A stretch of DNA of 64,000 bases from Chryseobacterium sp. 7 (GTDB lineage: Bacteria; Bacteroidota; Bacteroidia; Flavobacteriales; Weeksellaceae), in the NCBI RefSeq assembly GCF_003663845.1, contig NZ_RCCA01000001.1, forward strand, positions 1 to 64,000. The letters run 5' to 3'. Below are positions 26,481 to 35,382 of the stretch, piece after piece. The notes below the pieces were generated by a model. That model was not told the origin of the DNA and did not search any database. It was given only the letters and a program-made list of their open reading frames with translations. A program made the translations under genes and the position numbers. Each line of letters starts with the position of its first letter. Positions within the stretch are counted from its first letter, which is position 1.

Positions 26481-27230
26481 ATGTCTCAAATTGCGATAAA
26501 TACCTCACAAAATGTAAATATTAACTTTAATATTGCAGGCGTAGGAGAAAGAATGCTCGCCTTTATTATTGATCTTCTGATCAGGATTGCTTATGTGGTG
26601 ATTGTCCTGTATTTATTCTTCAATATTTTTGATTTGGGGTATATCTTAAATGGTCTTGACGATTGGTCTATAAGAGCAGTATATCTTATTCTTACCTTTC
26701 CTATCTATATTTATCCTCTTGTTTTGGAAAGCCTGATGGAAGGACAGACTCCCGGTAAAAAACTGATGAAAATAAAAGTGGTAAAGATTGACGGTTATCA
26801 AGCCAGTTTCGCAGATTATATGATCCGCTGGGTTTTCAGGATTGTAGATGTTTCATTTGCCGGAGTGATAGGACTTATTTCTATGATTGTTTCTAAAAAT
26901 AACCAACGTTTGGGAGATATTGCTTCCGGAACAGCTGTAATTTCTTTAAAAAACAACATCAATATTTCGCATACAATTTTGGAGAACATTCATGAAAACT
27001 ATGTTCCTTCTTTCCCTCAGGTAATTGCTTTAAGTGACAATGATATGAGGATCATCAAAGACAATTATACCAAAGCTTTAAAAGTAGACGACCGCCAAAT
27101 CATCAATAAACTTTCCAATAAAATCAAAAGTATTCTGAAACTGGAAATAGATCCCACTAAAATGACAGAGAGACAGTTCATCAATGTTATTATTAAAGAT
27201 TACAACTATTATACAGGAAAAGACAATTAG
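26481..27230 (+). CDS. RDD-family membrane protein
   Basis: A 249-residue protein with an RDD domain: GVGERMLAFIIDLLIRIAYVV (Arg-Asp pair in the first helix), a second helix, GQTPGKKLMKIKVVKIDG and RWVFRIVDVSFAGVIGLI, then NNQRLGDIASGTAVI. The C-terminal 80 residues are soluble and helical. Divergent partner of the SpoIIM-like gene; the 28-bp gap cannot hold both full promoters, so each must extend into the other's coding region or leader. Confidence 0.92.
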   Translation: MSQIAINTSQNVNINFNIAGVGERMLAFIIDLLIRIAYVVIVLYLFFNIFDLGYILNGLDDWSIRAVYLILTFPIYIYPLVLESLMEGQTPGKKLMKIKVVKIDGYQASFADYMIRWVFRIVDVSFAGVIGLISMIVSKNNQRLGDIASGTAVISLKNNINISHTILENIHENYVPSFPQVIALSDNDMRIIKDNYTKALKVDDRQIINKLSNKIKSILKLEIDPTKMTERQFINVIIKDYNYYTGKDN

Positions 27231-27311
27231 TAGAGTCAATCGTCAATTTTGCTTCGCAAGTGAATGGTTAATCTAAAAATATTGAAAAATTAACAGCAAA
27301 GCCTATTCTCA

Positions 27312-27349
27312 ATTGCTTATTGCTTATTGCTTATTGCTTATTGCTTATG
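27312..27349. repeat. Heptanucleotide tandem repeat (ATTGCTT)x5
   Basis: Five consecutive ATTGCTT units, 48 bp before the GNAT gene. The last unit's TTG (27341-27343) lies 19 nt before AATTTTTG (27363-27370), a one-mismatch -7 box, so the repeat may supply the -33 element. Confidence 0.9.
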
Positions 27350-27396
27350 CAAAGCTCGGTGCAATTTTTGTATATTTATCATTAAAGTCCTGAATC

Positions 27397-27687
27397 ATGA
27401 AATTTGAAAACAATAAATCCGGAAACGGCGGTGTTCTTACTTTAAATAACGAAACAAAAGAAGTAGGGAGACTTACCTATACTATTTTTCCTGAAGATCA
27501 TAAATTCATCATCTCTTTTGTGTTGGTACACCCGGAATTTGAAGGCCGGGGAATGGGAAAATATTTAGTGGAAGAAGCCATTCAATTTGCCAGAGAAAAC
27601 AACTGGAAAGTATACCCCCATTGTTCCTATGCCAGATCTGTGATGATGAGAATGAGTGATGTGGACGATATTTTTTTAAAGAATTAA
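27397..27687 (+). CDS. Small GNAT acetyltransferase-like protein (YjdJ type)
   Basis: A 96-residue minimal GNAT of the YjdJ/Gtn-like class: LTYTIFPEDHKFIISFVLVHPEFEGRGMGKYLVEEAIQFARENNWKV contains the acetyl-CoA pyrophosphate loop (EGRGMGKYLV) and the conserved VHPxF strand; CSYARS follows. Substrate unknown. Its last 12 bp overlap the end of the convergent glycosyltransferase gene. A heptamer tandem repeat sits in its promoter region. Confidence 0.88.
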   Translation: MKFENNKSGNGGVLTLNNETKEVGRLTYTIFPEDHKFIISFVLVHPEFEGRGMGKYLVEEAIQFARENNWKVYPHCSYARSVMMRMSDVDDIFLKN

Positions 27688-28647
27688 AACCTCGTTCACC
27701 AGGATATCTTCAATATCATCCGGATAATCTACTTTAAGGTGGTGGTCTGAAGCTACCCACTCCATAATTTCCTGAAGATTTAAAACCTTGGAATTGGGGA
27801 TTCCCATTTTATCAAGAGCACATGCATTGCATTCCTGTTCATACTGATTATGAATAGGAATTACGAATAGTTTTTTATCCATAAATAATGCTTCCGCCGG
27901 GCTTTCAAAACCTGCGTTGCACAAAATTCCGTCACAGCCTTCAAAGTATTTCAGATACTGACTTTCATCAATAGGAAATACTTCCACATTTTTCACTTTC
28001 ACCTGTACTTTGCTGTATTTTGAAAACACTTTCCATTCTACAGGAATTTTTCTTAAAACCTTAATGATATTTTCATCTGCAAAACTGGGAAGATAGACAA
28101 GATAATATCCCTGTTTGTAAGGATTAAGATTTCTGATCTTTCTTCTGATTACCGGTTTTTTGATCTGTGGATGATAATTTTCAAAATGAAACCCTATTTT
28201 CCTTTCGCTGGGAACGTAGTATTTCAAAATCATTTCGCCCAGAAAATCTTTTTTCGTGGGTTTAGGAGTTTCCGGAAAACTCATGGAAGCCTGATGGCTC
28301 AGTTCTATCATTGGAAGCTTTTTCAGCTTGGAAGCCCAGCCCGTCAAAGGCTCATAATCATTGATAATTAAATCATATTGGGAAAGTTCCAGTTCTCTGA
28401 TAGTTTTTGCTGCTTCAAAGAATTTATTTTCTATAAACGTTTTTCGGTAGGATAAACCGCCTGTTTTGTTATAAAGAAGAGAAATACCTCTGTATTGAAA
28501 ATTAATATCGAAATCGGCCTTTAACTGCGACTGGTGGCCGCTTATCAGTGTATCAACAGATGCATGCTTCTTGAGAAGAGGAATAATTTCCTGTGCTCTG
28601 GCAACATGCCCGTTTCCGGTACCCTGGAATGCATACAAAATCTTCAT
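27676..28647 (-). CDS. Glycosyltransferase-like protein (MurG/GT1-type fold)
   Basis: A 323-residue protein starting MKILYAFQGTGNGHVARAQEI, the glycine-rich N-terminal loop of GT-B enzymes (GTGNGHVAR), with DLIINDYEP and LSHQASMS in the first domain and ILCNAGFESPAEALFMDKKLFVIPIHNQYEQECNA, a nucleotide-sugar donor-site pattern, in the second. It resembles the 'glycosyltransferase family protein' seen next to LpxH-like phosphoesterases in Flavobacteriia. It begins directly after the phosphoesterase stop, so the pair is co-transcribed. Acceptor and donor unknown; a lipid or envelope glycan is likely. Confidence 0.85.
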   Translation of the reverse strand: MKILYAFQGTGNGHVARAQEIIPLLKKHASVDTLISGHQSQLKADFDINFQYRGISLLYNKTGGLSYRKTFIENKFFEAAKTIRELELSQYDLIINDYEPLTGWASKLKKLPMIELSHQASMSFPETPKPTKKDFLGEMILKYYVPSERKIGFHFENYHPQIKKPVIRRKIRNLNPYKQGYYLVYLPSFADENIIKVLRKIPVEWKVFSKYSKVQVKVKNVEVFPIDESQYLKYFEGCDGILCNAGFESPAEALFMDKKLFVIPIHNQYEQECNACALDKMGIPNSKVLNLQEIMEWVASDHHLKVDYPDDIEDILVNEVLIL

Positions 28648-29472
28648 TTAGGAAAAGTTGGTTACAATTTTTAAAAGAGCCGAATTATCCATTTCAGGGA
28701 TTTCTTCCACTTCATCATCTTTCAATAAGTGTTTATGTTCATCATAGTAAAAAATTTTCCATTCTTTATCATGATATTCTAAAGCAGACAGATTTTCAAT
28801 CCAGTCACCGGAATTCAAATAAGTACAGGCTCCTTTTTTATTAACTACCTCACGAATCTGCGGTTGGTGGATATGCCCACACACCACATAGTCATATTGA
28901 TTGTCAATAGCCAGTTCAGAAGCTGTAAGTTCAAAATCTCCAATGTATTTGACTGCTTTTTTCACATTATTTTTGATCTTTTTAGAAAACGAGTATTTCT
29001 CTTTACCCATTTTTTCTAAGAACCAATTTACAACATTATTGATAATAATAAGGAGATCGTAACCTTTTCCGCCAAGTTTGGCGATCCATTTGGAATGCTG
29101 GACGGATGCATCGAAAACATCACCGTGAAATATCCAGGCTTTTTTCTGATCGATAGTCAGACAGACTTTATTACACACTTTAAGTTTTCCCAGTTCAAAG
29201 TCTGTGAACTTACGGAACATTTCATCATGATTGCCCGTAATGTAATACACATCTGTGTTCTTTGTGGCTAATGAAAGAATCTTTCTGATTACTTTCAAAT
29301 GAGGTTTAGGGAAGTAAGACTTTTTAAACTGCCAGATATCAATAATATCACCGTTTAAAACTAAAGTTTTAGGCTGGATAGAATTGAGGTATCTCAACAA
29401 TTCTTTAGCCTTACATCCATAAGTTCCCAAATGAACATCCGATATAACAACTAATTCAACGTTTCTTTTCAT
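28648..29472 (-). CDS. UDP-2,3-diacylglucosamine diphosphatase-like metallophosphoesterase
   Basis: A 274-residue calcineurin-like phosphoesterase (from MKRNVELVVISDVHLG) with all metal-binding blocks: SDVHLGTYGCK, LNGDIIDIWQFK, YITGNHDE, IFHGDVFD and CGHIHQPQ. The DIWQFK after the second block and the helical insertion are LpxH/LpxG-like, so hydrolysis of UDP-diacylglucosamine or a related lipid precursor in lipid A synthesis is likely, but it may be an LpxH paralogue with another substrate. Pairs with the downstream glycosyltransferase. Confidence 0.87.
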   Translation of the reverse strand: MKRNVELVVISDVHLGTYGCKAKELLRYLNSIQPKTLVLNGDIIDIWQFKKSYFPKPHLKVIRKILSLATKNTDVYYITGNHDEMFRKFTDFELGKLKVCNKVCLTIDQKKAWIFHGDVFDASVQHSKWIAKLGGKGYDLLIIINNVVNWFLEKMGKEKYSFSKKIKNNVKKAVKYIGDFELTASELAIDNQYDYVVCGHIHQPQIREVVNKKGACTYLNSGDWIENLSALEYHDKEWKIFYYDEHKHLLKDDEVEEIPEMDNSALLKIVTNFS

Positions 29473-29529
29473 AGTTTTGTACAAAGAAACTAATTGAAAA
29501 TTAACTGTATATGAATGCTATATTATTTT

Positions 29530-30270
29530 TTATAAAGAGTCCATCAGCTCTTCTGTGATTTCCATGTTGTGGTAAACGTTTTGAACATCATCATCCTCTT
29601 CGAAACGCTCAAGCATTTTCATATTAGCTTTGAACTGTTCTGCATTTACTTCTTTGGTATTGTTTGGAATTCTTTGAAGTTCTGCACTTTTAGCTTCAAT
29701 TCCAAGATCATCCAGTTTGTGAGATAAAGAACCGAAATCTTCAAAAGCAGTCGTAATCATTACTTCTTCTTCGTCTTTTTCTACATCTTCTGCACCACCG
29801 TCAATCATTTCCATTTCGAAATCATCCCAATCCATTTTGATCTGAGCCAAATCAATGGTAAAAATTCCTTTTCTGTCGAAGATAAATGCTAACTCTCCAT
29901 TTTTACCAAGGTTACCGTCAAATTTATTGAAAACCGCTCTTACATTGGCTACAGTTCTTGTCGTGTTGTTTGTGGTACATTCTATAAAGAACGCAACACC
30001 ACCTTGTCCATAACCTTCATAAGTGATTTCTTCATAGTTTTCTGCGTCTGCACCACTTGCTTTCTTAATAGCTCTTTCTACATTATCCTTAGGCATGTTG
30101 GCTCCTTTCGCGTTTTGGATACATCTTCTCAGTGCAGGATTAGATTCAGGATCTGTTCCGCCAGCTTTTACAGCTAGTGCAATGTCCTTTCCTATTTTAG
30201 AGAATGTTTTGGCCATTTTATCCCATCTGGCCATTTTAGAAGCTTTTCTATATTCAAATGCTCTTCCCAT
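29530..30270 (-). CDS. YebC/PmpR-family DNA-binding protein
   Basis: About 246 residues from MGRAFEYRKASKMARWDKMAKTF, the Bacteroidota-type YebC N terminus; an in-frame ATG 11 codons upstream is less family-like. The core GGTDPESNPALRRCIQNAKGANMPKDNVERAI is nearly invariant, followed by YEGYGQGGVAFFIECTTNNTTRT and an acidic C-terminal region. YebC proteins act as transcriptional regulators and recently have been tied to translation of proline-rich stretches. Monocistronic, convergent with nothing. Confidence 0.96.
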   Translation of the reverse strand: MGRAFEYRKASKMARWDKMAKTFSKIGKDIALAVKAGGTDPESNPALRRCIQNAKGANMPKDNVERAIKKASGADAENYEEITYEGYGQGGVAFFIECTTNNTTRTVANVRAVFNKFDGNLGKNGELAFIFDRKGIFTIDLAQIKMDWDDFEMEMIDGGAEDVEKDEEEVMITTAFEDFGSLSHKLDDLGIEAKSAELQRIPNNTKEVNAEQFKANMKMLERFEEDDDVQNVYHNMEITEELMDSL

Positions 30271-30310
30271 TTTAATTTTTAAATTTCCAACAAAATTACT
30301 CAAAAGTCAA

Positions 30311-30345
30311 CAAAAAAAAAATACCTCCAATAAAATTGGAGGTAT
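30311..30345 (-). terminator. Intrinsic terminator of ompA
   Basis: Minus strand: ATACCTCCAA-TTTTA-TTGGAGGTAT, a perfect 10-bp stem, followed by an A-T run of ten T, 20 bp past the stop at 30366. Confidence 0.93.
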
Positions 30346-30365
30346 TCATTATTTAGAAAAATTAA

Positions 30366-31883
30366 TTATTTTTTCTTTTTAGCAACAGCTTTTTTCTTAG
30401 CTGGAGCTTTTTTCTTAGCTGGAGCTTTTTTAGTAGCTTTTTTTGCTGGAGCAACAACATCAGATTTCTGATATTTGTTCCATTCGCTGTCATCACCGAT
30501 GTATCTAACAGTTACTTTTCTATCAGCTTGTCTTTCAGCATCAGATGCAGATTCTGCAACTTTAGCATTTTGCTCACCAATACCTACTGATTTCAATGCG
30601 TTAACATCTACACCTCTTGCATCTAAAGCAGCAACTACAGAAGCAGCTCTTTCTTTAGATAATTTCAAGTTGTAAGCATCGCTTCCTTTTTTGTCAGTTT
30701 CACCAACTAATAGGAATCTACCTCCATCTTTCTTGATGATTTCAGAAGCAGTATCTAAAGCACCTTTAGATTCTGGTCTGATAGTAGCTTTATTGAAATC
30801 GAAGTATACGCTCTTAAGGTTCTTTTCAACGTCAGTAGCCGTTACTTCTTTTGGCTTAGGACATCCGTTGTATTCTGGAAGACCTGGAACAGTAGGACAA
30901 GCATCATCTTTATCTAAGATACCGTCACCGTCTGTATCTGGCCAAGGACAACCGTTGTTTTCAGCAGGACCTGCTACTGTAGGACAAGCGTCATCTTTGT
31001 CGATTACACCATCACCGTCAGTATCTGGCCAAGGGCATCCGTTGTTTTCAACTGGACCAGCCACTTCTGGACATTGATCGTCTTTATCTGGAACTCCGTC
31101 ACCGTCAGTATCAGGACATCCTTGGAATTCTGGTAAACCTGGTGTATCTGGACAAAGGTCATCTTTATCTAGGATACCATCCTTATCTCTATCTCTGTTT
31201 CCAAATCTGAATAAGATAGAAGCAGAAGCTTGCCAGAAGTTAGCCACTGTAGAGTGGTCACCTGGAGTTGATACATAATCTCCCTGAACACCAAGACCGA
31301 AGTTCTTAGTTACCCAGAAGTTAGCACCAGCACCTGTAGCTACTGTAAAGTGGTTAGCTTTACCGTTTTCGTTACCATCCTTACCATTAGTTACGTTTTC
31401 GATTGGATTACCGTTAGCGTCAACAGATGTTCTTGGGAAAGAAAGTGCTGTATAATCATGTCTTAAATAATTAGCACCAACTCTTAAATATGGATCAAAC
31501 CAAGATTCTTCGTTCCATAAAAGACCTGCAGCGTGAGCCTGGAAACCAAGACCTGTCATTAGGAAAAATTCTTTCCCCATGTTGAATCTTTTGTTTTCAA
31601 CATTTCCAACAGAAGTCTGCCAGTCAATTACTAAACCTTTACCAACATTTCTAGCAACTGTTAGCTTAGATAATGGAGGTGTAATAGAAAAGTTGTTCAC
31701 ATTGAACATGCTTTTCGTCAAATTGTTAGCAGAGAACGTATTACTGAAGTTACTTCTTGCTGCTACGTGGTTTTCAGCATGAGCACCAACTCCGATTAAC
31801 CACGGATTGTTGGTAGTCTGTGCGAAAACAGTAGAGGCAACAGTAAGCGCCAATGCTGAAATTCCTAATTTTAGATTTTTCAT
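30366..31883 (-). CDS. OmpA-family outer-membrane protein with TSP3 calcium repeats
   Basis: A 505-residue major outer-membrane protein. Signal peptide (1-21, ends VFAQ), an N-terminal beta-barrel domain (about 25-235), a linker of calcium-binding thrombospondin type-3 repeats (DTDGDGVPDKDDQCP and similar, about 235-345) and an OmpA-like peptidoglycan-binding domain (SVYFDFNKATIRPESK ... LSKERAASVVAALDARG, about 365-470). The C terminus is a lysine/alanine tail (KKAPAKKKAPAKKK), unusual and probably electrostatically anchoring. Expected to link the outer membrane to peptidoglycan. A near-consensus promoter and strong terminator bracket it as a single-gene unit. Confidence 0.94.
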   Translation of the reverse strand: MKNLKLGISALALTVASTVFAQTTNNPWLIGVGAHAENHVAARSNFSNTFSANNLTKSMFNVNNFSITPPLSKLTVARNVGKGLVIDWQTSVGNVENKRFNMGKEFFLMTGLGFQAHAAGLLWNEESWFDPYLRVGANYLRHDYTALSFPRTSVDANGNPIENVTNGKDGNENGKANHFTVATGAGANFWVTKNFGLGVQGDYVSTPGDHSTVANFWQASASILFRFGNRDRDKDGILDKDDLCPDTPGLPEFQGCPDTDGDGVPDKDDQCPEVAGPVENNGCPWPDTDGDGVIDKDDACPTVAGPAENNGCPWPDTDGDGILDKDDACPTVPGLPEYNGCPKPKEVTATDVEKNLKSVYFDFNKATIRPESKGALDTASEIIKKDGGRFLLVGETDKKGSDAYNLKLSKERAASVVAALDARGVDVNALKSVGIGEQNAKVAESASDAERQADRKVTVRYIGDDSEWNKYQKSDVVAPAKKATKKAPAKKKAPAKKKAVAKKKK

Positions 31884-31912
31884 AGAATTAAATGATTAAA
31901 TAATTGATAATG

Positions 31913-31944
31913 CAAAATAAATATAATTTTTCTTTATATACAAA
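31913..31944 (-). promoter_or_regulatory. Promoter of the ompA-like gene
   Basis: Minus strand: TTTG (31944-31941), 20-nt spacer, TTATTTTG (31920-31913; one mismatch to TAnnTTTG), about 30 nt before the start codon. Confidence 0.55.
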
Positions 31945-31960
31945 GTTTTTCAAATGATTT

Positions 31961-32422
31961 TTAACTTTTCTTTAATATTCTGTCCAGGTTCCGTTTATTT
32001 TCTCTATCTTTTATCGCCTCTCTTTTATCGAAAAGCTTTTTCCCTCTACCCAGCGCTATCAGCACCTTTGCTTTACCTCGGTCAGTGATATATAATTTTA
32101 AAGGTATTATGGTGTTCCCAGCATCCTTTAACTTTTTTTCAAGTTTTTGTAATTCTTTTTTGTGCAAGAGCAATTTCCGTTCCCTTTTTGTTTTATGATT
32201 GTAAAAAGTTCCTAATTTATACTCATCAATCATCATGTTAATGATGTATAACTCCCCATCAATAAACTGACAGAAGGATTCTGTGATGGATGCTTTGGAT
32301 GAACGTAAAGATTTTATTTCTGTACCCGTCAAAACCATTCCGGCTTCGTATTCTTCCAGAATTTCGTATTCAAAACGGGCTCTTTTGTTTAATATGCTAA
32401 CTGTTTTCTCAATCTTCATCAT
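31961..32422 (-). CDS. smpB: SsrA-binding protein
   Basis: A 153-residue tmRNA-binding protein for trans-translation. It shows the fold's signature segments: KRARFEYEILEEYEAGMVLTG, TEIKSLRSSKASITESF, YKLGTFYNHKTKRERKLLLHK and VLIALGRGKKLFDKREAIKDRENKR, with the basic C-terminal tail. Two start ATGs are adjacent; either is possible. No tmRNA gene is evident nearby. It marks the last clearly chromosomal gene before the accessory region that starts in its upstream flank. Confidence 0.96.
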   Translation of the reverse strand: MMKIEKTVSILNKRARFEYEILEEYEAGMVLTGTEIKSLRSSKASITESFCQFIDGELYIINMMIDEYKLGTFYNHKTKRERKLLLHKKELQKLEKKLKDAGNTIIPLKLYITDRGKAKVLIALGRGKKLFDKREAIKDRENKRNLDRILKKS

Positions 32423-32721
32423 TTTAAAATTTCGTTAATGAAATATATAAAAAATACCATACATTTAAAAACTTGACTATTATATTATTACAGAATACCC
32501 AAATTCTTTTCGTATTTTTGCGCCAAATTTATAAAAAAGCACTCAAGTTGTTGGTTTTTAATATAAAATACAACTAATTTACTATACAGGGTACGACTTA
32601 GAGCGCTATGTGCTTTATTTTGACTTTCTGAGTGTCCACCTTTTGTCTACAAACTACTCATGGTGCAAATTTAACTAAAAATTACTAAAACACCAATCCA
32701 CTATTCATAAGCATTTGGGAC

Positions 32722-32767
32722 TGGTGCAAGGTGCAAGTATTATTATATATACTTGCACCTTTGCACC
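32722..32767. repeat. Large inverted repeat built from GGTGCAA units
   Basis: GGTGCAAGGTGCAAGTAT on the left pairs with ATACTTGCACCTTTGCACC on the right, one bulged base, around TATTATAT. Each arm contains two direct GGTGCAA copies and another lies at about 32659. It could be iterons or an operator for the adjacent HTH/Rep proteins. Confidence 0.85.
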
Positions 32768-32870
32768 TGCCCTGATGGATTTGTTTTTACCTTTTTCCAA
32801 AATATTAGTTTTTCATTATTTAGGACTTAAAAAAGACAATTCACTTTTCCCTATACCAACTTACACCCTA

Positions 32871-32912
32871 TTTTCCTTGTCTGTTATTGACTTTTCCTTG
32901 TCTATTATTGAC
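32871..32912. repeat. Two 21-bp tandem repeats
   Basis: TTTTCCTTGTCT-[G/A]-TTATTGAC occurs twice back to back with a single difference, 78 bp before the HTH gene; iteron-like. Confidence 0.9.
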
Positions 32913-32989
32913 CTTTTTTTCATTAGTATTTAATCTTTTCTACAACTACTTTTGAAGCCACAACTATAGAACACAACGAAAAAACACTT

Positions 32990-33331
32990 ATGGAAGTAAT
33001 CACTATTGAATCTCAAGCCTTTAAAAACTTGATGTCAAAAGTGGACACAATTTTCGATTATGTCATTACCCAGCTAAAAATACAAGATGAAGAAGACGGT
33101 TGGGTTGACAGCTATGAGGTATGTACCTTTTTGAAAATTAGTGACCGCACTCTACAAAGACTACGTAGCGAAAATAAAATAAACTATTCCCGGATACGAG
33201 GAAAAAATTATTACAAAATCAGTGAAATTAAAAGAATGTTGGATGAGAACCTTATTCGTCGGACTAGTGATCAATTACAAGATCTTATCCAAAATCACAT
33301 AAAAAATGCTAGAGAAAACACAAATACTTAA
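32990..33331 (+). CDS. Helix-turn-helix (excisionase/MerR-like) DNA-binding protein
   Basis: A 113-residue protein with a helix-turn-helix of the excisionase type in its second half: DSYEVCTFLKISDRTLQRLRSENKINYSRIRGKNYYKISEIKRML. Its N-terminal part (SQAFKNLMSKVDTIFDYV) resembles small regulators common on Bacteroidota integrative elements. It overlaps the primase/helicase gene by 26 bp, so the two are translationally coupled. Likely regulates element replication or excision and may bind the nearby repeats. Confidence 0.88.
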   Translation: MEVITIESQAFKNLMSKVDTIFDYVITQLKIQDEEDGWVDSYEVCTFLKISDRTLQRLRSENKINYSRIRGKNYYKISEIKRMLDENLIRRTSDQLQDLIQNHIKNARENTNT

Positions 33332-35342
33332 ATGCACCCGTGATGGATTGGACATCTTCAAGCACTATGTCCCCGGAGATTGGCGTGTAGGCAGAAATTT
33401 TAAAAATCCTTTTTACAATGACACCAACGCTTCATGCAATATTTACTTTGACCGAATAAGTGGAATCTACCGCATGAGGGATTTTGGCGATCCTTTTTAT
33501 GCTGGTGATTGTTTTTCAATTGTAGGAAAAATTAAGAATCTTGATAGTAATAAGGATTTCAAGGAAATTCTAACTCAAATTAATGATGAAATGAATCTAG
33601 GATTGCACAAAGGGTTACCTTCATCAGAACACAGATATTCTCCAGAAATAAAAACTAAATTTGAAAATGAAAATACCATAACAGAACATTTTAATAATTT
33701 TAAGCCCTACTCCACAGTTGAACGTAGTTTTACACTAAGAGAAATTGAATTCTGGAAGCAGTTTGGTATAACCATCGAAATTTTAAAAAGTTATAAAGTG
33801 TTTTCGCTGGATGAATTCTCCAGTGAAAATAGAGATTCAAAGCATTTTACGATAAAATCTTCAGCTGATGAACCTATGTTTGGATATGTCGGGAAAAAAT
33901 ATGTGAAAATTTATCGCCCGTTTTCCTCAATACGTTTCTTGTACGGTGGAAATACACCTGACATATATTGTTTCGGATTAGAGCAACTACCTACAAAAGG
34001 ACACACCCTTTTTATTACTGGTGGAGAAAAAGATGTCATGACACTAGCATCCAGGGGATTTTATGCGATTTGCTTTAACAGTGAGACCTCCTTGATACCT
34101 GAAAGTGTGATCAAAAAACTTTCATATCGTTTCAAACATATAATACTACTCTATGATGCAGATAAAGCAGGCATAGCCGCCGCCCTTAAACATCAAAAGC
34201 AATTATCCAGTTTTGGGGTGAGTCAATTAAAGCTTCCACTTCCAGGAACAAAGAGTGAAAAGGATATTTCCGACTTTTTCCGGATAGGAAATACCAAAAA
34301 TGATTTTAATCAGCTATTCCTTGAATTTTTAGACCAATTATATAATGAGACCATGGCTATGCTAAAACCTTGCGAAATTGATTTTAGCAAACCTCCTACA
34401 GAATCACAAGCACTGATTTCCATTAACAATGTTACATTGGGTACACAGGGAAATTTATTGGGAGTTACAGGGGGTGAAGGTACCGGAAAAAGTAATTATG
34501 TAGGAAGTCTGATCGCTGGAACCTTTTGTCTGGATAATCCCGTAGATACTTTGGGTGCCACTGTGCTTCCTAATAGCACAGGAAAAGCTGTGCTACTGTA
34601 TGATACTGAGCAATCAGAAACCCAGCTGTACAAGAATATTTCCGGTATCCGGAAACGTTCAGGTAGAGAAAATATCCCCGAATATTTCAAAGCCTACTGT
34701 CTAGCAGGTATGTCAAGAAAAGAGCGTCTGCAGTCAATTTTGCAAAGTATGGATAAATTTTACTATCAATTTTCTGGAATTCATATGGTGGTAATTGACG
34801 GAATAGCTGATCTTATTAGAGGTGCTAATGATGAAACGGAAAGTGTTGCCTTAATTGATGAACTTTACCGTATGGCCGGCATTTACAAAACTTGCTTTAT
34901 CTGTGTTCTGCACTTTACACCTAATGGATTAAAGCTTCGGGGACATCTTGGAAGCGAGCTTCAGAGAAAAGCAGCTGCTATTATTTCCATTGATAAAGAT
35001 GACAATCCACAAATATCTGTTATAAAGGCTTTAAAAGTAAGGGACGGGAGTCCTTTTGACGTACCACTCATTCAATTTTCCTGGGACAAGGAAAAAGCCA
35101 TGCACGTTTTTGTAGGGGAAAAAACCAAAGAAGAAAAAGAGAAACGCAAAGAGATAGAGCTTACAAATATCGCCCGAAAAATGTTTTCACAACAAAAACG
35201 GTACTCATATGCCGGATTATGTGAGAAGCTGCAAAACCTGATGACAGTCAAAGACCGGACAGCAAAAAGCTATATTAAATATATGCGGGAAAAAGGATTG
35301 ATTGTAAAAGATTCAGAAAACAATTATGAGCTTAAAAAATAA
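33306..35342 (+). CDS. Toprim-RecA-like primase/helicase of a mobile element
   Basis: A 678-residue protein combining an N-terminal CHC2-like primase segment (NPFYNDTNASCNIYFDRISGIYRMRDFG), a toprim domain (LFITGGEKDVMTLASRG, LLYDADKAGIAAALKHQ) and a RecA/DnaB-like ATPase (Walker A GGEGTGKSNYVGSL; Walker B HMVVIDGIADLI; sensor CVLHFTPNGLKLRGHLGSELQRKAAAII), followed by a small helical C-terminal domain. The fusion resembles Twinkle-type primase-helicases and serves replication of the element. The motifs are intact. It overlaps the upstream HTH gene and is followed by DUF3853 and a Rep-like gene. Confidence 0.87.
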   Translation: MLEKTQILKCTRDGLDIFKHYVPGDWRVGRNFKNPFYNDTNASCNIYFDRISGIYRMRDFGDPFYAGDCFSIVGKIKNLDSNKDFKEILTQINDEMNLGLHKGLPSSEHRYSPEIKTKFENENTITEHFNNFKPYSTVERSFTLREIEFWKQFGITIEILKSYKVFSLDEFSSENRDSKHFTIKSSADEPMFGYVGKKYVKIYRPFSSIRFLYGGNTPDIYCFGLEQLPTKGHTLFITGGEKDVMTLASRGFYAICFNSETSLIPESVIKKLSYRFKHIILLYDADKAGIAAALKHQKQLSSFGVSQLKLPLPGTKSEKDISDFFRIGNTKNDFNQLFLEFLDQLYNETMAMLKPCEIDFSKPPTESQALISINNVTLGTQGNLLGVTGGEGTGKSNYVGSLIAGTFCLDNPVDTLGATVLPNSTGKAVLLYDTEQSETQLYKNISGIRKRSGRENIPEYFKAYCLAGMSRKERLQSILQSMDKFYYQFSGIHMVVIDGIADLIRGANDETESVALIDELYRMAGIYKTCFICVLHFTPNGLKLRGHLGSELQRKAAAIISIDKDDNPQISVIKALKVRDGSPFDVPLIQFSWDKEKAMHVFVGEKTKEEKEKRKEIELTNIARKMFSQQKRYSYAGLCEKLQNLMTVKDRTAKSYIKYMREKGLIVKDSENNYELKK

Positions 35343-35382
35343 CCCGCGAAAGAGATACTCGAACGTATAAAAAGTTGATAAC

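Larger units (their letters stand above)
32423..32989. other. Regulatory/replication-origin-like spacer at the border of the accessory region
   Basis: No gene is supported. It contains a possible plus-strand -7 box (TATTTTTG, about 32512-32519), a long hairpin (32722-32767) and two 21-bp tandem repeats (32871-32912), ending at the HTH gene. The transition from chromosome to element probably lies here, but I could not find matching att repeats. Confidence 0.5.

Noticed and set aside
32423-32600. Possible tmRNA or tRNA attachment gene beside smpB
   Set aside because: No acceptor stem, anticodon arm or tag-peptide frame could be found; the sequence is simply AT-rich.
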